From: Prunella strophiata
Lineage: Eukaryota > Chordata > Aves > Passeriformes > Prunellidae
Direction: 5' to 3'
Assembly (NCBI GenBank): GCA_036583965.1
Contig: JAZBQD010000015.1
Coordinates: forward strand, 70,348,330-70,412,329
Length of the DNA stretch: 64,000 bases
The notes beneath the pieces are model-generated. The model was not told where the DNA came from. It ran no database searches and was given only the letters and a program-made list of their open reading frames with translations. Shown in pieces: positions 52,305 to 63,312 of this stretch (its first letter is position 1; each line of letters opens with the position of its first letter). The position numbers and the translations under genes are program-made.

Positions 52305-52416
52305 CATCTTGTACGCTGATATCGTGGGATTCACCCGCCTGGCCAGCGACTGCTCGCCAGGGGAGCTGGTGCACATGTTAAATGAGCTCTTTGGCAAGTT
52401 TGATCAGATTGCCAAG
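52305..52416 (+). CDS. ADCY2: ADCY2 exon c: C1a core with first metal-binding aspartate
   Basis: 112 bases, completing the split serine codon and ending in phase 0. The acceptor is strong (tttgtttctgttgcag) and the donor is AAG/gtgggt. The translation reads [20 protein letters not shown] and then [17 protein letters not shown]. The aspartate of YADIVGFT (segment residue 105) is the first of the two metal-binding aspartates of class III cyclases, carried by the C1 half of the pseudo-heterodimer. FGKFDQIAK is the helix after it that is shared by all membrane cyclases. The frame stays open for about 200 bases upstream of the acceptor, but that stretch has no family similarity and includes short AT repeats, so it is treated as intron. 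Confidence 0.97.
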
Positions 52417-53486
52417 GTGGGTTGCTATGGGCTGCTGCTGTTAGTTTGAATAAGAAAGTCATCTTGAAATTTATTTTTTTTTTTCCCTCTTGGGGTCTTC
52501 GTGCAGCATTTCTGAGACTTTGGCAGGAAGATTGGATTTGAAACGTGTGAAGAAAACGATCTGGCTCTGGTCTGAGTGCAACAGTGCATTTCTGCCAGAG
52601 TGACAGCCTGTGAAACCCAAGATAGCTCTCTAATAGGACCAATAGAGACAGCTCATGGAGCCCAATAAAGCTTAATGGCAGACGAACACTTCTTTAAATA
52701 GATTTTTTGCAATATCAAGGATTAAGAAACTCAAGATAGAAATGTTAGTCGGTTTTCTGGTCTCAGAAAAAGCATTTATGAGATTGAAGGAGAAGAGAGA
52801 CAATACTGATGGAATCAATTTTAATTACTGGCCACAGCCTCTTTAGTACTCAAGAAAATAATCAAATACAAACAGAATTTTTTATTCTGCTTATTTAGGG
52901 GTCATTTTTATAAAAATTAAGTCAAACTTCATGTGTAAAGGTAAAATCAGAAACCTCAGAACAGATAAAAATTTCCTGGGTTTTTATTTGTTGAAAAACT
53001 ATTGTCAAGTATTTTAAAAATTAAATTAAATTAAAATTAAATGTCAGTTTTTAAAAAATAAAATCGTTTACATGGTCTTAGAATATAAAATATAGAGATA
53101 CTATTATGATTGATAGCTTCTGGAAGCATTCCATAGTATATCTTCATAGATGTAAATGTGGAGGACTACATATTTTGATTTCATATTTCAAACACAAAGG
53201 CTTTATTTAGATTGAGGACATGATAGTTTAGCTAAGTTCTTTATTCTCAGGTGTGAACATGTTTTGCAGTGAAATTGCTTCCTTGTTTTGTCCATTAAGA
53301 GCCATAACTGGTGGGGTGATCAACCATATAAAACTCTCTCAGTGTTTCTGTTGTAGCAAGCCCTTCTCTACTGAAACAAGTAGAAGGACTTTATTGTCAT
53401 TTCAGTCAATCTTTGTAACAGTAACCCTTCACTTATGTATTTCAAATTGAAAGTCACTGTCTCACCTAGCTTTTTTTTTCCTCCAG
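52417..53486 (+). other. ADCY2: ADCY2 intron between exons c and d
   Basis: It begins gtgggt and ends ctccag. There is an aaattaaattaaatt-type simple stretch at about 53015-53042. I see nothing else in it. Confidence 0.94.
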
Positions 53487-53614
53487 GAAAATGAATGCAT
53501 GAGAATTAAGATCCTAGGTGACTGCTATTACTGTGTTTCTGGGCTACCTATATCTCTTCAAAATCATGCCAAGAATTGTGTCAAAATGGGACTGGACATG
53601 TGTGAAGCCATTAA
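53487..53614 (+). CDS. ADCY2: ADCY2 exon d: C1a core with second metal-binding aspartate
   Basis: 128 bases, entering in phase 0 and ending two bases into a lysine codon. The acceptor follows a run of nine T and ctccag; the donor is AA/gtaagt. The translation begins [20 protein letters not shown], then [20 protein letters not shown] and AIK. The aspartate of GDCYYC (segment residue 149) is the second metal-binding residue. It lies 44 residues after the first, the spacing expected for this fold. Both are intact, so this C1 half looks catalytically competent. Compared with the mammalian protein as I remember it, the only difference I notice is Q for P in SLQNHAK. Confidence 0.97.
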
Positions 53615-56600
53615 GTAAGTACTAAACTTTTTTAAAAAAAACCCTTTAAAACCAGTCTTTCACTAAAATGATAGTATATATAGGTGAGAGCTACACTTGG
53701 CAAAAATGTGTATCATGTGGAGGTCTAGATATTTGGCAGTCCTCTCTGTGATTTATTTTTTCTAATAAGCTGGACTTGGATTTTAAAAGTAGGTATGCTC
53801 TTCTGTAAGTTTAAATTCCAATTTTTATGTTTTTGTCTAGATGACATTAAACACTGTCCATTTAGCAAGGTGAGAAATTGGCCCATCCTTGTGAGTTATA
53901 TGTGTGGTGTGCACCTCATCATGAAATGGATAATTACGTTGAACAGAGTTGATCTTAATGATTAATAAAGTAGCCATACAAAATTATTCCTCTAATCCTT
54001 AAATGCAACCCTCACATGTGTGCAATTGTAGTCACAAGAGGGTCTTGGCTTTTAGTTATCTGGTCTTCTAACTCAATCCAGGGTAATTACTGTATGGGCA
54101 GGTTGACTAAAGCAAATTTGGTTCTTTTCCCTTTTATGTGTTCATGGAAAAGGTGTAGTATTTTTGGAAATTAGTATTTTGATCTTCTTATTTTAGCAAT
54201 CTTTTGTAAAACTAACCTCAGTACAGGAATCAGGTTGCTGCATTCTCCAAAACGTTTCTTCATCCAAAAATGGTTGTACCTTACACAGTGAACAAAGAAA
54301 TTTAATTTTTAAATGGTACTTGGGAAAATTTCTCCTTGCCAAGCAAGATAAAAGTCTGCAGATTTGGTTGCATTTCAGTCGCTTTCACTGGATGCTTTCT
54401 CTTTTTCACTTCGTATCACAATTAAGCCATTTGCTTTTTTAGCATAGTAGGAAGTAAAGCTACCATCCCTTCTGCAGAGCAGTTGGTAAAAGGGTGTCAG
54501 TCCCAAAGTTCTGGCCCTCCTTGTTGGTTGGCTTAAAAATGTCAGGATTTTTTTCCTCAGACTTTGAGTGAAAATGAGAGCTTTCTGGTTTGCATTTCAA
54601 AACATCTGTGTGCTGTGTGAGAAAAGTGAGTTAAAAGTATTTGCATAGAGTTTCTGATCAACCTGTCGCTTTGTTACTTAAGAGGAAAAGGTATGGGAGG
54701 TTACAGGTGGTGGAAAAACAACACTAAACTTGAGCCATAAAGTGCTCTTCACAAAGAACCAAAGTATATCACACATCATAATGCAATGTTTTACTTGAGC
54801 TCAGAGAGCAATCTGTCAGTTCCTCACACTTCAGAACTTCCAATCTTCACTGAAATAACTTTCTGCTCAGGCTGCTATCAAGTATTTTCATTGTTAATGC
54901 TGTACAATCAGGTTCTTGGTAAGAGCAGCCTTATAGACTAGAAAATTATATGTTAGTTGTAAAGCATATTCTGATCTGACTTTAATACTGTAGTCAGAAA
55001 CCACAGTGCTCCCATAGACAGATGCCTGATTACCACAGCCTGCTTACAGAAGGAGTGAGGAATGTGTACCCTGGTTTTCAAATCCTTTCAAAGTATTATG
55101 TCAAGTGTCACAGCCTGCAGATGAATGAAAATTGCTGATTATTAACCAACTCCATATTTTGTTGTGTGATTGCTGCATCTTTGTATGGAAGCATCTCCTG
55201 ACATACTTCTGTGCCCTGTAAAATGAGAACTAGTAATAGTCTGGCTATTGGCAATGTGTCACTCAGTATGTTTGACTTGCTCTATCTGAAATATCTTTTT
55301 TGTCAGATAGAAATTATTGTTATATTCAGTCACTGAGGTGCAAACTTCCCCCTCGGTGTGTAAGCTACTGAAGTAAAGTCATTTGCTGTTTATATTAGCA
55401 ATTCTATATAGATTTTACCACCTGAATATGGTTTCAGTTCAAGTTCTCTTTGAAGCAAAAAAGGAGGAATTCTGCCAAATTGCCAGGTGATCTGTACTAC
55501 AAAGTCTTATTCAGTCTTCTTACCTAATGTTGTGTAGCTCCATTTTGAGCAATTCAGCTTTCCTATGCTATGGATTGTTCCCATTTAAACATGGATTGTA
55601 GTCCCCTTGATTAAGTGCTTTGCTTCTCTGCTCTGTGTTGGAACAAATCCAATGTTTCATTATAGTGTGCAGCCTGCTTGCCCAGGAGTGGGATGCTCAC
55701 TTTATCAAGCCATAAATGCCAATGCTGCCTGTGATGCTGAGAGCTGGCCACCTTAACTGGATGCTTTAAAGACAGAGCTTATCTGTTAAGGCAAAATATT
55801 TTTGTGTGGATGTCTGTGTTGTTTCCATTCAGCTCAAGCTCTACCTCCTTGTCTGTCTGGTGACTTCCTTATTTGCATGTTTCTCAGTCACACATTCTCA
55901 AAGACTTGCTTTGTTTTGGTAGCATGAAACAAACTCAATTTCAGAGGGAAGGGAAAGAAACTGTTGGATATAAGATGGTTATACTATTTTGAATGCTACA
56001 TAAAAAATAAAAAGCATCTTGTAGGTATGCTTTCATTTCTGCAGGTCTGATCCAAAAGGAAATTATGCTGTTAAAGCTGGAAATTTGCAGGGAATTAAAT
56101 GCCTAAGGCTCACTCAATGTGTTAAAGTGTTTAAGAAAGGGCTAGGTGCATCTTAGATACCTTGGTGCAGAATTATTGATGAATAAAGCTCAAGTGCATA
56201 GATGCTCTCCTAATGACCTGAACTCTTGCTTGTATGGAGTAAAGTTGCTACAATTTCCTGCAAGCTAACCATGCCTCTGAAAAATGCAGAATGCTTTCAA
56301 ACTCAAATTTCACATTGCAGTAGGAGAAATACAGTCTTGATGAGTATTTCAACTGCCCAAGCAGGCTGGGCACAGACTGTGCTGTGCTGAAGGAAACCAG
56401 AGAGACAAGGGGAGCAGAAAATGAAATAAAGGTGGGAACTTTCTGATATGCTTCTGTAGGTAATGAAAACATCCTCTGCGGTGTGATAGCCTACATTCTT
56501 GAATGCATTCAGTGCCTGCATTGTCATGGCAATTGTTCAAGGAGATCAGGAGAGAAGAATTGGTAAACCCTAATTTGGTCTAGAGTTACACTGCTAATTT

Positions 56601-58395
56601 AATGTCTCCTGTGGTTTCTTTAATTTGTGAGACAGAAGAAGAGATTCAGTTCTGGTACAATTCTGTTTGCTCCCCTGCTTAAATCCTAAGAGCTTATTAT
56701 AAAGCAGACTTTATTCCCCTTGCTCTTGCTTTATTCCACAGAATATGGAAAGGCAGTCTTTTGACAAGCACTCCTAGAGGATAAATGTTCCACTTCCATT
56801 TTGCCCAGTATTTTAAAACACTTTTTTCCTAAAGTGCTAGGCTTGTGTCACATACCTTGTACAGAGCAAAGTGGTGTTTGTGATTTGCAAAGTGCTTACA
56901 AAGATCATTTACAGGCAGTTCATTTTCAAGTGTGTCAGCTACACAAGAGCAATGTAAAATGGCAATGTGAAAAGAAATACCAATAAACACTTGAGAGAGA
57001 CAGATGGAATTAAAATACTTTCACTTGTGGTCCTGTTACTTTTATTTCCCAGGGAAAAAACACTTGAGAGTTACTGCTTAAATGGAGGATTTACCATATC
57101 AAATTAGGCCTGTTGCATTCTATGTTCTCTTTCAAAAAAAAGAGAAAACTGTCACATTAATTCAATAATTCAGAAGGTACAGAGCTGATTATTCTCACCA
57201 CTGAGACTGAAGATGTTGCTAGAACTGTGCACCCACCTCGTATACAGGAGCCATTTGGTTTCCTTATTCTGTAGTTGTTTCTTCCATTAACACCCTGAAT
57301 TTCTCCAAGTGTATGTGCACATTCCTTATTACTGGCTAGGTTTGGGTCCACATCAGTTGGGGTTTATATACATAAATCTGTTTAAGTTATAATCTTCCCA
57401 TTTCTTAGAGCTGCCTAAGCCTATAGATGTCAGAATTAGTTTTATTACTCTTTACATAAGTGGTTAGGGACCCATGTGACATATGTCAGGAAATGTTCTG
57501 GTTGTTTGACCTCAGTCACCCAACAGTGATTCAGAAGAACTGCTTCTGCAAAGATAATTGCCTATCTTATGTGTAGGGATCTTCTGAGATTTGGGATGGG
57601 GTGTACAGATACTTAATTCTGTGACTGGAAAGGTCAAAGGTTTAGATGTGGTCTGGACAGTGAGGGTAGCCTTTCATTTGCTGGGTAATGTTCTAGGGGA
57701 TGCAGCATTCACTAAGCATGTGGAAGGTTGTTGAGCCTACGTTCTCCACTGAGCCCATATCCCCAAAGCCTCAGCCTGTGAAATATCCTGAGGTGCTGTG
57801 GTTTTCATCCTTCCTCTCAGATATGGCAGATATGAGAAGGTCTCTGATGTAAACATTAGGGTCTTTAGATAGAAGGGTGCATAACAGTAGTTCCAGACCT
57901 CCAGAAGCAGCCTCTAGAACAATACCAGTCCTTAGGTTCCACCATGAGACTAAACATTTCCATTATTCATCTCAGCCCTCCCAAATAATTTCAGATGAAT
58001 ATAAAAGAAGGAACTTCAGACATAGACTTGAAAATTAGTATTTCTACAAATTGTTGCAAATAGAGATAATAGGAAAGGTAAAATATAATCATAGCATTAA
58101 AAGAATGGAGGCAATGCTAAGAAGAGGTAAATGTTATTACTGTTGTTACTGCTACTTTCAAAGAATCATGGAATGATAGAATGTTTTGGATTGGAATGGG
58201 CCTTAAAGACCATCTAGTTCCGACTTCCCTGCCATGGTCAGGGACACTTCCCACTAGACTAGGTTGCACTGAGCCCCATCCAAGCTGGCCTTGAGCACTT
58301 CCAGGGGTGTGCCATCCACATAATTAGACTGGTGAATTAAAAGGAAACAAGTGGCCTATTATGTGTGTTAACAGAGGCTTTATTCTCAACCGCAG
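53615..58395 (+). other. ADCY2: ADCY2 intron between exons d and e
   Basis: It begins gtaagt and ends cgcag. The only element I recognise is the reverse CR1 end at 58163-58322. A possible branch site ttaac lies at 58368-58372, and an extra AG ends at 58374. Open frames such as 56248-56540 on the minus strand have no recognisable product. Confidence 0.93.
58163..58322 (-). mobile_element. CR1 LINE 3' end, reverse, 75 bases before an exon
   Basis: The plus strand shows the reverse complement of a CR1 end: gaatcatggaatgatagaat (tail repeats), then ggattggaatgggccttaaa, gaccatctagttccgacttc, cctgccatggtcagggacac, ttcccactagactaggttgc, catccaagctggccttgagc and acttccaggggtgtgcc. The match to consensus is good, so this is among the better preserved copies here. 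It ends about 75 bases before exon e. Confidence 0.95.
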
Positions 58396-58554
58396 GAAAG
58401 TGAGGGATGCCACGGGAGTGGACATTAACATGCGCGTAGGCGTGCACTCGGGGAACGTGCTCTGCGGGGTCATTGGGCTGCAGAAGTGGCAGTACGATGT
58501 GTGGTCCCATGATGTCACCCTGGCCAATCACATGGAAGCTGGGGGAGTCCCAGG
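58396..58554 (+). CDS. ADCY2: ADCY2 exon e: C1a strand-turn with WQYDVWS motif
   Basis: 159 bases, completing the split lysine and ending two bases into a glycine codon. The donor is a consensus gtaagt. The acceptor at cgcag has a weak, interrupted pyrimidine tract, and a second AG lies 21 bases upstream in the same frame. The translation reads [40 protein letters not shown] and [20 protein letters not shown] and [13 protein letters not shown] are the standard C1a segments around the dimer interface and nucleotide pocket. The exon is CpG-rich against an AT-rich intron. A CR1 remnant ends about 75 bases upstream. I noticed no residue change at conserved positions. Confidence 0.96.
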
Positions 58555-58932
58555 GTAAGTCTTCTCTGTTAACCTTTGGACATGTGGATTTTTTCAGTCA
58601 TGGAAAAATGTATAGGCACTGTGTCTTAAACCATCAGCCTTCATGGAGATGCCTGAACTAATTCTTAGGTGCTGTCTTGAGAAAAAAATACCTAACCAAA
58701 CAAAACTGGGGCACTCAGTATTTCCTGTGATTTAAGGGGATTTTTTTCTGGGTAGAAACCTTTAGATTTATGCCCATTGGAATTTCTAAAATTTAGATTA
58801 GAGGGACTGCAAATGAAGTGAAGCAGCAAATAAAAGGTGTATCCAAAAGCAAGTAAAAAAGGTTGATTAGGTTTAAATTGTGCTTTTGAGTAGTATTTGT
58901 GACTTTGTCCTTCTTTTAAAATATTATTTCAG
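58555..58932 (+). other. ADCY2: ADCY2 intron between exons e and f
   Basis: 378 bases, from gtaagt to atttcag, AT-rich with no repeat recognised. Confidence 0.95.
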
Positions 58933-59065
58933 TCGTGTTCACATCACCTCAGTCACCTTGGCACATTTGAATGGAGCTTACAAAGTGGAAGATGGGGATG
59001 GAGATGTGAGGGACCCATATCTGAAAGAGCATAATGTTAAGACTTACTTTGTAATCAATCCTAAG
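58933..59065 (+). CDS. ADCY2: ADCY2 exon f: end of C1a
   Basis: 133 bases, completing the split glycine and ending in phase 0. The acceptor is tatttcag and the donor is AAG/gtcagt. The translation reads RVHITSVTLAHLNGAYKVED, GDGDVRDPYLKEHNVKTYFV and INPK. The RVHIT-VTL start and the KTYFVI strand are the standard close of the cyclase catalytic fold. The DGDGD-RDPYLKEH loop is characteristic of the type 2/4/7 group. The flanking introns are short (378 and 329 bases), so exons e, f and g form a tight block. The usual mammalian HISS and LEHL are HITS and LAHL here, which are conservative changes. Confidence 0.96.
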
Positions 59066-59394
59066 GTCAGTAATACTTTTATTTTGTGGCCAGTCATACT
59101 TGTTTTTGAGCAGGACCACTAATCTCTTTATTGAATAATTCACTACAATAAGATATTGATCAGAGCTGTTACTGATGCCCACAAATATATAATGTTTGCA
59201 GTGCAAATGTTTCCCGCTCTTCAGAAATAAGTCTCTGATGTTTCCCAGCAATATCATTAAGAATTGCAGGTTCTTAGCATCTCTCCATTTACAAGTCCCT
59301 AATCATGGAGATCTGTGGTGCCAGATGACGCACTGCTGCTTCAAAAGGTCATGAGCACAGAGGCTGACATCACCTTTTGTCCTCTGTCAACCAG
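59066..59394 (+). other. ADCY2: ADCY2 intron between exons f and g
   Basis: 329 bases, from gtcagt to caaccag, the shortest intron in the window. I see nothing in it. Confidence 0.95.
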
Positions 59395-59571
59395 GGGGAG
59401 AAGCGGAGCCCTCAGCACCACATTCGGCCTCGGCACACGCTGGATGGAGCCAAGATGAGAGCTTCCGTCCGCATGACCCGGTACCTGGAGTCCTGGGGAG
59501 CAGCCAAGCCGTTTGCACACTTGCACCACAGGGACAGCATGACCACTGAAAACGGCAAGATAAGCACAACA
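59395..59571 (+). CDS. ADCY2: ADCY2 exon g: C1b with PFAHL motif
   Basis: Fifty-nine codons in phase 0 at both ends. The acceptor is ctctgtcaaccag and the donor ACA/gtaggg. The translation reads GEKRSPQHHIRPRHTLDGAK, MRASVRMTRYLESWGAAKPF and AHLHHRDSMTTENGKISTT. This is the start of the C1b regulatory linker. MRASVRMTRYLESWGAAKPF belongs to a region conserved among type 2, 4 and 7 cyclases (the Adcy_cons_dom/DUF1053 region). PFAHL (segment residues 316-320) has been reported as a G-beta-gamma contact in type 2, so this bird copy keeps it. Retention of the following intron would add 14 codons and then a stop; I have no sign that this is used. Confidence 0.96.
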
Positions 59572-60893
59572 GTAGGGGCCTACTTATGTCATTTCGTACA
59601 ATATAGTGATATTTGAAAGGGAAAAAGCTGCTCACTGCTAAATACCTGCTTATTTCTGGTAAAAGAAGATGCATGTAGTTGTACAGAGCATAAACACACT
59701 GAAGTTGCTGGAAGCTTTTCCATTGGAATGGGAATTTTGGATTAGGTTCTAAGAAGCTGTGTCTTCCTGTAAGTGCATCTCTGAATCATAAGGAGTCTGG
59801 CACACTTACTAAGGTACAAAATCTGACCCTCTGAGCTCAGACTCCTACCAAGTCACAGCATGTACAGTGTCTGCTCTTCAACTTGTGGAAAGATATTTTG
59901 AACATAAAGCCAGAATGCAATACCTTTAGGAAGGAAATCCTTTAATAGGGAGAAATTCCTAGAGATTTATTGACTGTTTAGCTACATTCTCCATTTGGAA
60001 AATGGCCAAACCTGGAGCAAAGGCTGTGAAGTTAGAATAATCCCTTTGATACTTTGAGTGGCCTTTATTCAGAGTACCCCAGGAACCAAATCCATACGTA
60101 CTGTAACACTGACCTTTTGAAGGTGCACCTACAAATCATTAGCTGTGGTTGAAGGTCTGAGTTTGAGAGTACTGTATTTCAGTGTTCTATCTTCTACACT
60201 GAACAGATTTCTTTTTAATTTTACTAACACTGATACTGCTGTCAGTAAGATACTGACAATCTACAGCTTGCGCATTGCATTATTTTGCACTTCTTAAAAG
60301 AGAATGCGTGAAGGTAAATTCTGATAGTTTTCAACGTTGGCATTCAGTTTTGTTCCTGTATTAGTGAGACATATTCTTGTTTAAAAAATATAGTGCATTA
60401 GAGTGTGGATTGTGACAGGTTCATTAAGGAAGTACCCAGCCATCATTATTAATCACAAAAAAATGTGGCTGTGATGGCTGCTGTTGCTATTAATTAAAAA
60501 ATAATGACCATTGTTGGTATTTGGACACTCAGGTCTGTTTTTTTCAAAACCACTAAAGATTGTTTTTTGCTGAAGCTGGCAAGAGTTTAGGGCTACATCC
60601 AAACAGTGGTGGTATTGAAGTCTTTGTGGTAAAGCAAAATACTCTTGGATTCAGACTGCTGTATTAGTTTATCCTGTGTTTATACTGATAGATGAGTTTT
60701 ATTCCAGGTCACTCCATCTTCACTTCTAGCTGGATTTTTCTTTTAGGCAGTTTTAATCGAATGCTAAAAGTTTTTAACACTGGAAACTTTTCTCCTTACT
60801 TGACCCTGTTTTCAACACCATTTTAAAAACAATATTATTAAAGTCTATTGTAATTAATAGGGGTCTTTTTATTTTTGTTTGTTTGATTTTTAG
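59572..60893 (+). other. ADCY2: ADCY2 intron between exons g and h
   Basis: 1,322 bases, from gtaggg to ttttag, with a T-rich tract before the acceptor. No repeat or gene is recognised. Confidence 0.93.
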
Positions 60894-60937
60894 GATGTTC
60901 CCATGGGGCAATATCATTTTCAGCGTTGCAGAGAAAG
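60894..60937 (+). CDS. ADCY2: ADCY2 exon h: 44-base C1b exon, diverged
   Basis: A very short exon, 44 bases, entering in phase 0 and ending two bases into an arginine codon. The acceptor is a T-rich run ending ttttag; the donor is AG/gtaaat. The translation is DVPMGQYHFQRCRE plus a split R. The first six residues and the exon length match mammalian ADCY2, but the second half differs from the mammalian residues I remember (QNRTLR-like). It was found by asking which short open segment joins exon g (phase 0) to exon i (phase 2) and begins DVPMGQ. C1b is the least conserved part of the cyclases, so divergence is plausible. Assembly or base-calling error is the alternative. Confidence 0.88.
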
Positions 60938-63231
60938 GTAAATCAATCTTAAAAATTACTTATCCATAGAAAGTCCATATAAATAAATATACATTGTTAT
61001 GCTTTCAAATATTGAGGGCCAGTTGCTCACACAGACTATTTTTTTATGTAAGTGCTGATATCTCTTACATAAAGGGCTATGGAAACAGATTTGGCAGACA
61101 TGTTACTTATGAATTGCAAATTCACTTCCTGATAACAAATAGCTTTATTCTGAGTTGGTATGTTGGTGACCTACTACAAACCAGGTACTCTGCCAGTGGG
61201 AAGAAAATTATATACAGGAAAATTGGGAGGAAGCCCAGAGAGGGTTAAGAAAAGGGAAGGGCTTTTAATAATTTTTTCTTACATCAGCTAATAATATGTA
61301 CTAAAAGAGACATTTTGTATATTTGTTTAATCGCTTTGTATTTGTATTGTGGTTTATTATTTGAAAGCCTTTAGTATGTTTGCAGTAGTAGATATTCAAA
61401 AGGTATTTTATGGTCTTTTATATTGCTTCTGCTACACAAACTGTTTGCAAGATCACAATAGCTTTAAGTTTTCATGGTGCTGCTTGGTACCTTGATGACT
61501 AGGGCAAGATGGTGATATCATAAATACTATAAAGTCATTTAAAGGAACCTCCTAACAATTTGAATTGTTATTGTCTCTGGTTACTATGCAATTGCCTAAA
61601 ATATTGCTAAGTTCCAGAAAGTGAACAAGTTTTGACTGAACATGCGTGATATTGATAAAAAGAGTCTAATTCTAAAACTGCACATTTATATTTGGACAAT
61701 ATGTCCAAAGACTTTCTATCAGTCAATGAAAGACCATTGGACTGTGGCATTTGGAAATAATGCACTTCTTGGAGATTCTGAAGTGTTCTTGCTTTTGTGT
61801 TTCTAAACACCACTCCAGAATAGATTTAGAAGGCACAAAAAATGTGCCTTGATACCCTAGTATGGAAGGAATTTCTACCATTACTGGTGTCTAATGTCCA
61901 TGGTGAGACAGACATGTGACTAGGATTCTAGATAAGCTAGTTAATCATTCTCACAGGATAGGGCTGCAGAGATCATAAACACTTTGAAAATCAGTATTTT
62001 ATTAGAATATCCAAATGTAGGGTTTGAAGCCTGACTGTAGGCTTCTGTTTGTGAAAGTCTTAGCTCTTATGCATTACACAATAGTTTTATGTTGTTAAGG
62101 ATCTGCCAAGAGGATTAACTGTGGTTGGAAAATGTATCCTCATCTGTCTATGCATTTCTCCTAGGTTGTTTCTGTGATTGATTTCTGTGAAAAACAAGTT
62201 TTAAGCACTTTCTTACCTAAATTCATTAGCATTGAATAGGCATGAAATCACTTGTGTTTTTTAAAGTTTCTGTAGGTCCACTAAGACAATTGCTGTATTA
62301 ATTTGAAACTTACAACAGTTTATCAGTTTTAGAGAAATAACCCAAAAACTTGATGTTGAGGAAAATTCATGTTCAACTGGGTTCAATTTGTAGGTTAAGA
62401 ATATTTTTGTGAGGAAAGAGTCAAATTTCAGATCTGACTAGTGACTTCTTAGAAAACACTGGTTTTAAGTTAGAAGTGGATTTAAGTTTTCAAATACAGA
62501 CATCACCTGTCAATATTTGAAATATGTCATTTTCAAGGAAAGCACAACTGCTGAAAGGATTGATGATTGCAGCAATGTATATTAGCAAAGGTAGAGCCAT
62601 TGTGATGATCTTCTGTTGGGCTCATGCTGAGTCCAGTCAAAAGTAAGGAAGCTTTTTTTATTGCAGGTGAGTTACAAGGCTCATAAATAGAGAAATATGA
62701 TGTATGCTTGAAACTAATTTCAGTGCTAAGTTTTCTTATTAAAAATATAAAGTATTTCCAAGAAAAGAAGAGTTAGCAGGATTTTGGTAGGGGATACCTA
62801 TTATGCCTCAGGGCAGTAATACATTGTGCTTATCATACAATTTTGACAAGGTTTTTTTAGGAAAAAAAACTTGCAAGAAATGGGAATGCTTTATGAATTT
62901 GAGCATATTCCCATTCTTTCTCATGAATTCATAGCACTGTGGAACACCTTCCTTAGACCAGAATTTCTTGAGCTCTCTTGGTTTTTATGAAATGTTTTCT
63001 TGTGTTTGTATTTAAGTGCTCCCTAATAGGTAAGCTCTAGATTTGTGAGGAGTGTATGTGTTTGTGAGTGAGACTGTGGCTTATGATGTTTTTTTAAGAG
63101 CTTATTATGAGGGTCATTGTGCCTGATGCCTATAGTTGCTGTTGCCGTATAAACGTTAAAAATTGATGATAAACTCACAAATTTATGATAGCTATTGTTT
63201 TTGACATAACTTCTTACATTTTTCATTTCAG
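60938..63231 (+). other. ADCY2: ADCY2 intron between exons h and i
   Basis: 2,294 bases, from gtaaat to atttcag. It is AT-rich with a small hairpin (aggcaca/tgtgcct) near 61831-61849. No repeat family is recognised. Confidence 0.92.
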
Positions 63232-63312
63232 AACAAAATCACAGAAAAGAAGATTTGAGGAAGAACTGAATGAGAGGATGATCCAAGCCATTGATGGAAT
63301 CAATGCCCAAAA
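63232..63312 (+). CDS. ADCY2: ADCY2 exon i: end of C1b
   Basis: 81 bases, completing the split arginine and ending two bases into a lysine codon. The acceptor is catttttcatttcag and the donor AA/gtatgg. The translation reads TKSQKRRFEEELNERMIQAI and then DGINAQK. This acidic and basic helix closes C1b just before the second membrane bundle. Mammalian ADCY2 has the same segment with KK for the RR here. The frame continues past the donor into intron sequence (YGFILYPLL and so on to a stop), which is not family-like. The next exon, expected to begin by completing the lysine and continuing QWLKSEDIQ-like, is not in the remaining 688 bases. Confidence 0.94.

Larger units (their letters stand above)
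17143..63312 (+). other. ADCY2: ADCY2 gene, internal part (nine exons)
   Basis: This is the span of the recognised ADCY2 exons. ADCY2 is a plasma-membrane class III adenylate cyclase that turns ATP into cyclic AMP and pyrophosphate. It is stimulated by Gs-alpha and, in this subfamily (types 2, 4 and 7), conditionally by G-beta-gamma. Spliced, the nine exons give 377 full codons with matching phases (0, 2, 0, 2, 2, 0, 0, 2, 2 after each exon). From memory of the mammalian protein (about 1,090 residues) they cover roughly residues 190-570. Type 2 rather than 4 or 7 is chosen from the linker GPKAGQLENTNNFHNLYVKR and from the C1b segment with PFAHL. All eight complete introns are GT-AG; their sizes are 33,717, 1,146, 1,070, 4,781, 378, 329, 1,322 and 2,294 bases. 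The start codon, first membrane helices, second bundle, C2 and stop codon are outside the window. Confidence 0.96.

Noticed and set aside
61831..61849. Small hairpin aggcaca/tgtgcct
   Set aside because: A 7-base stem is expected often by chance in a window of this size.
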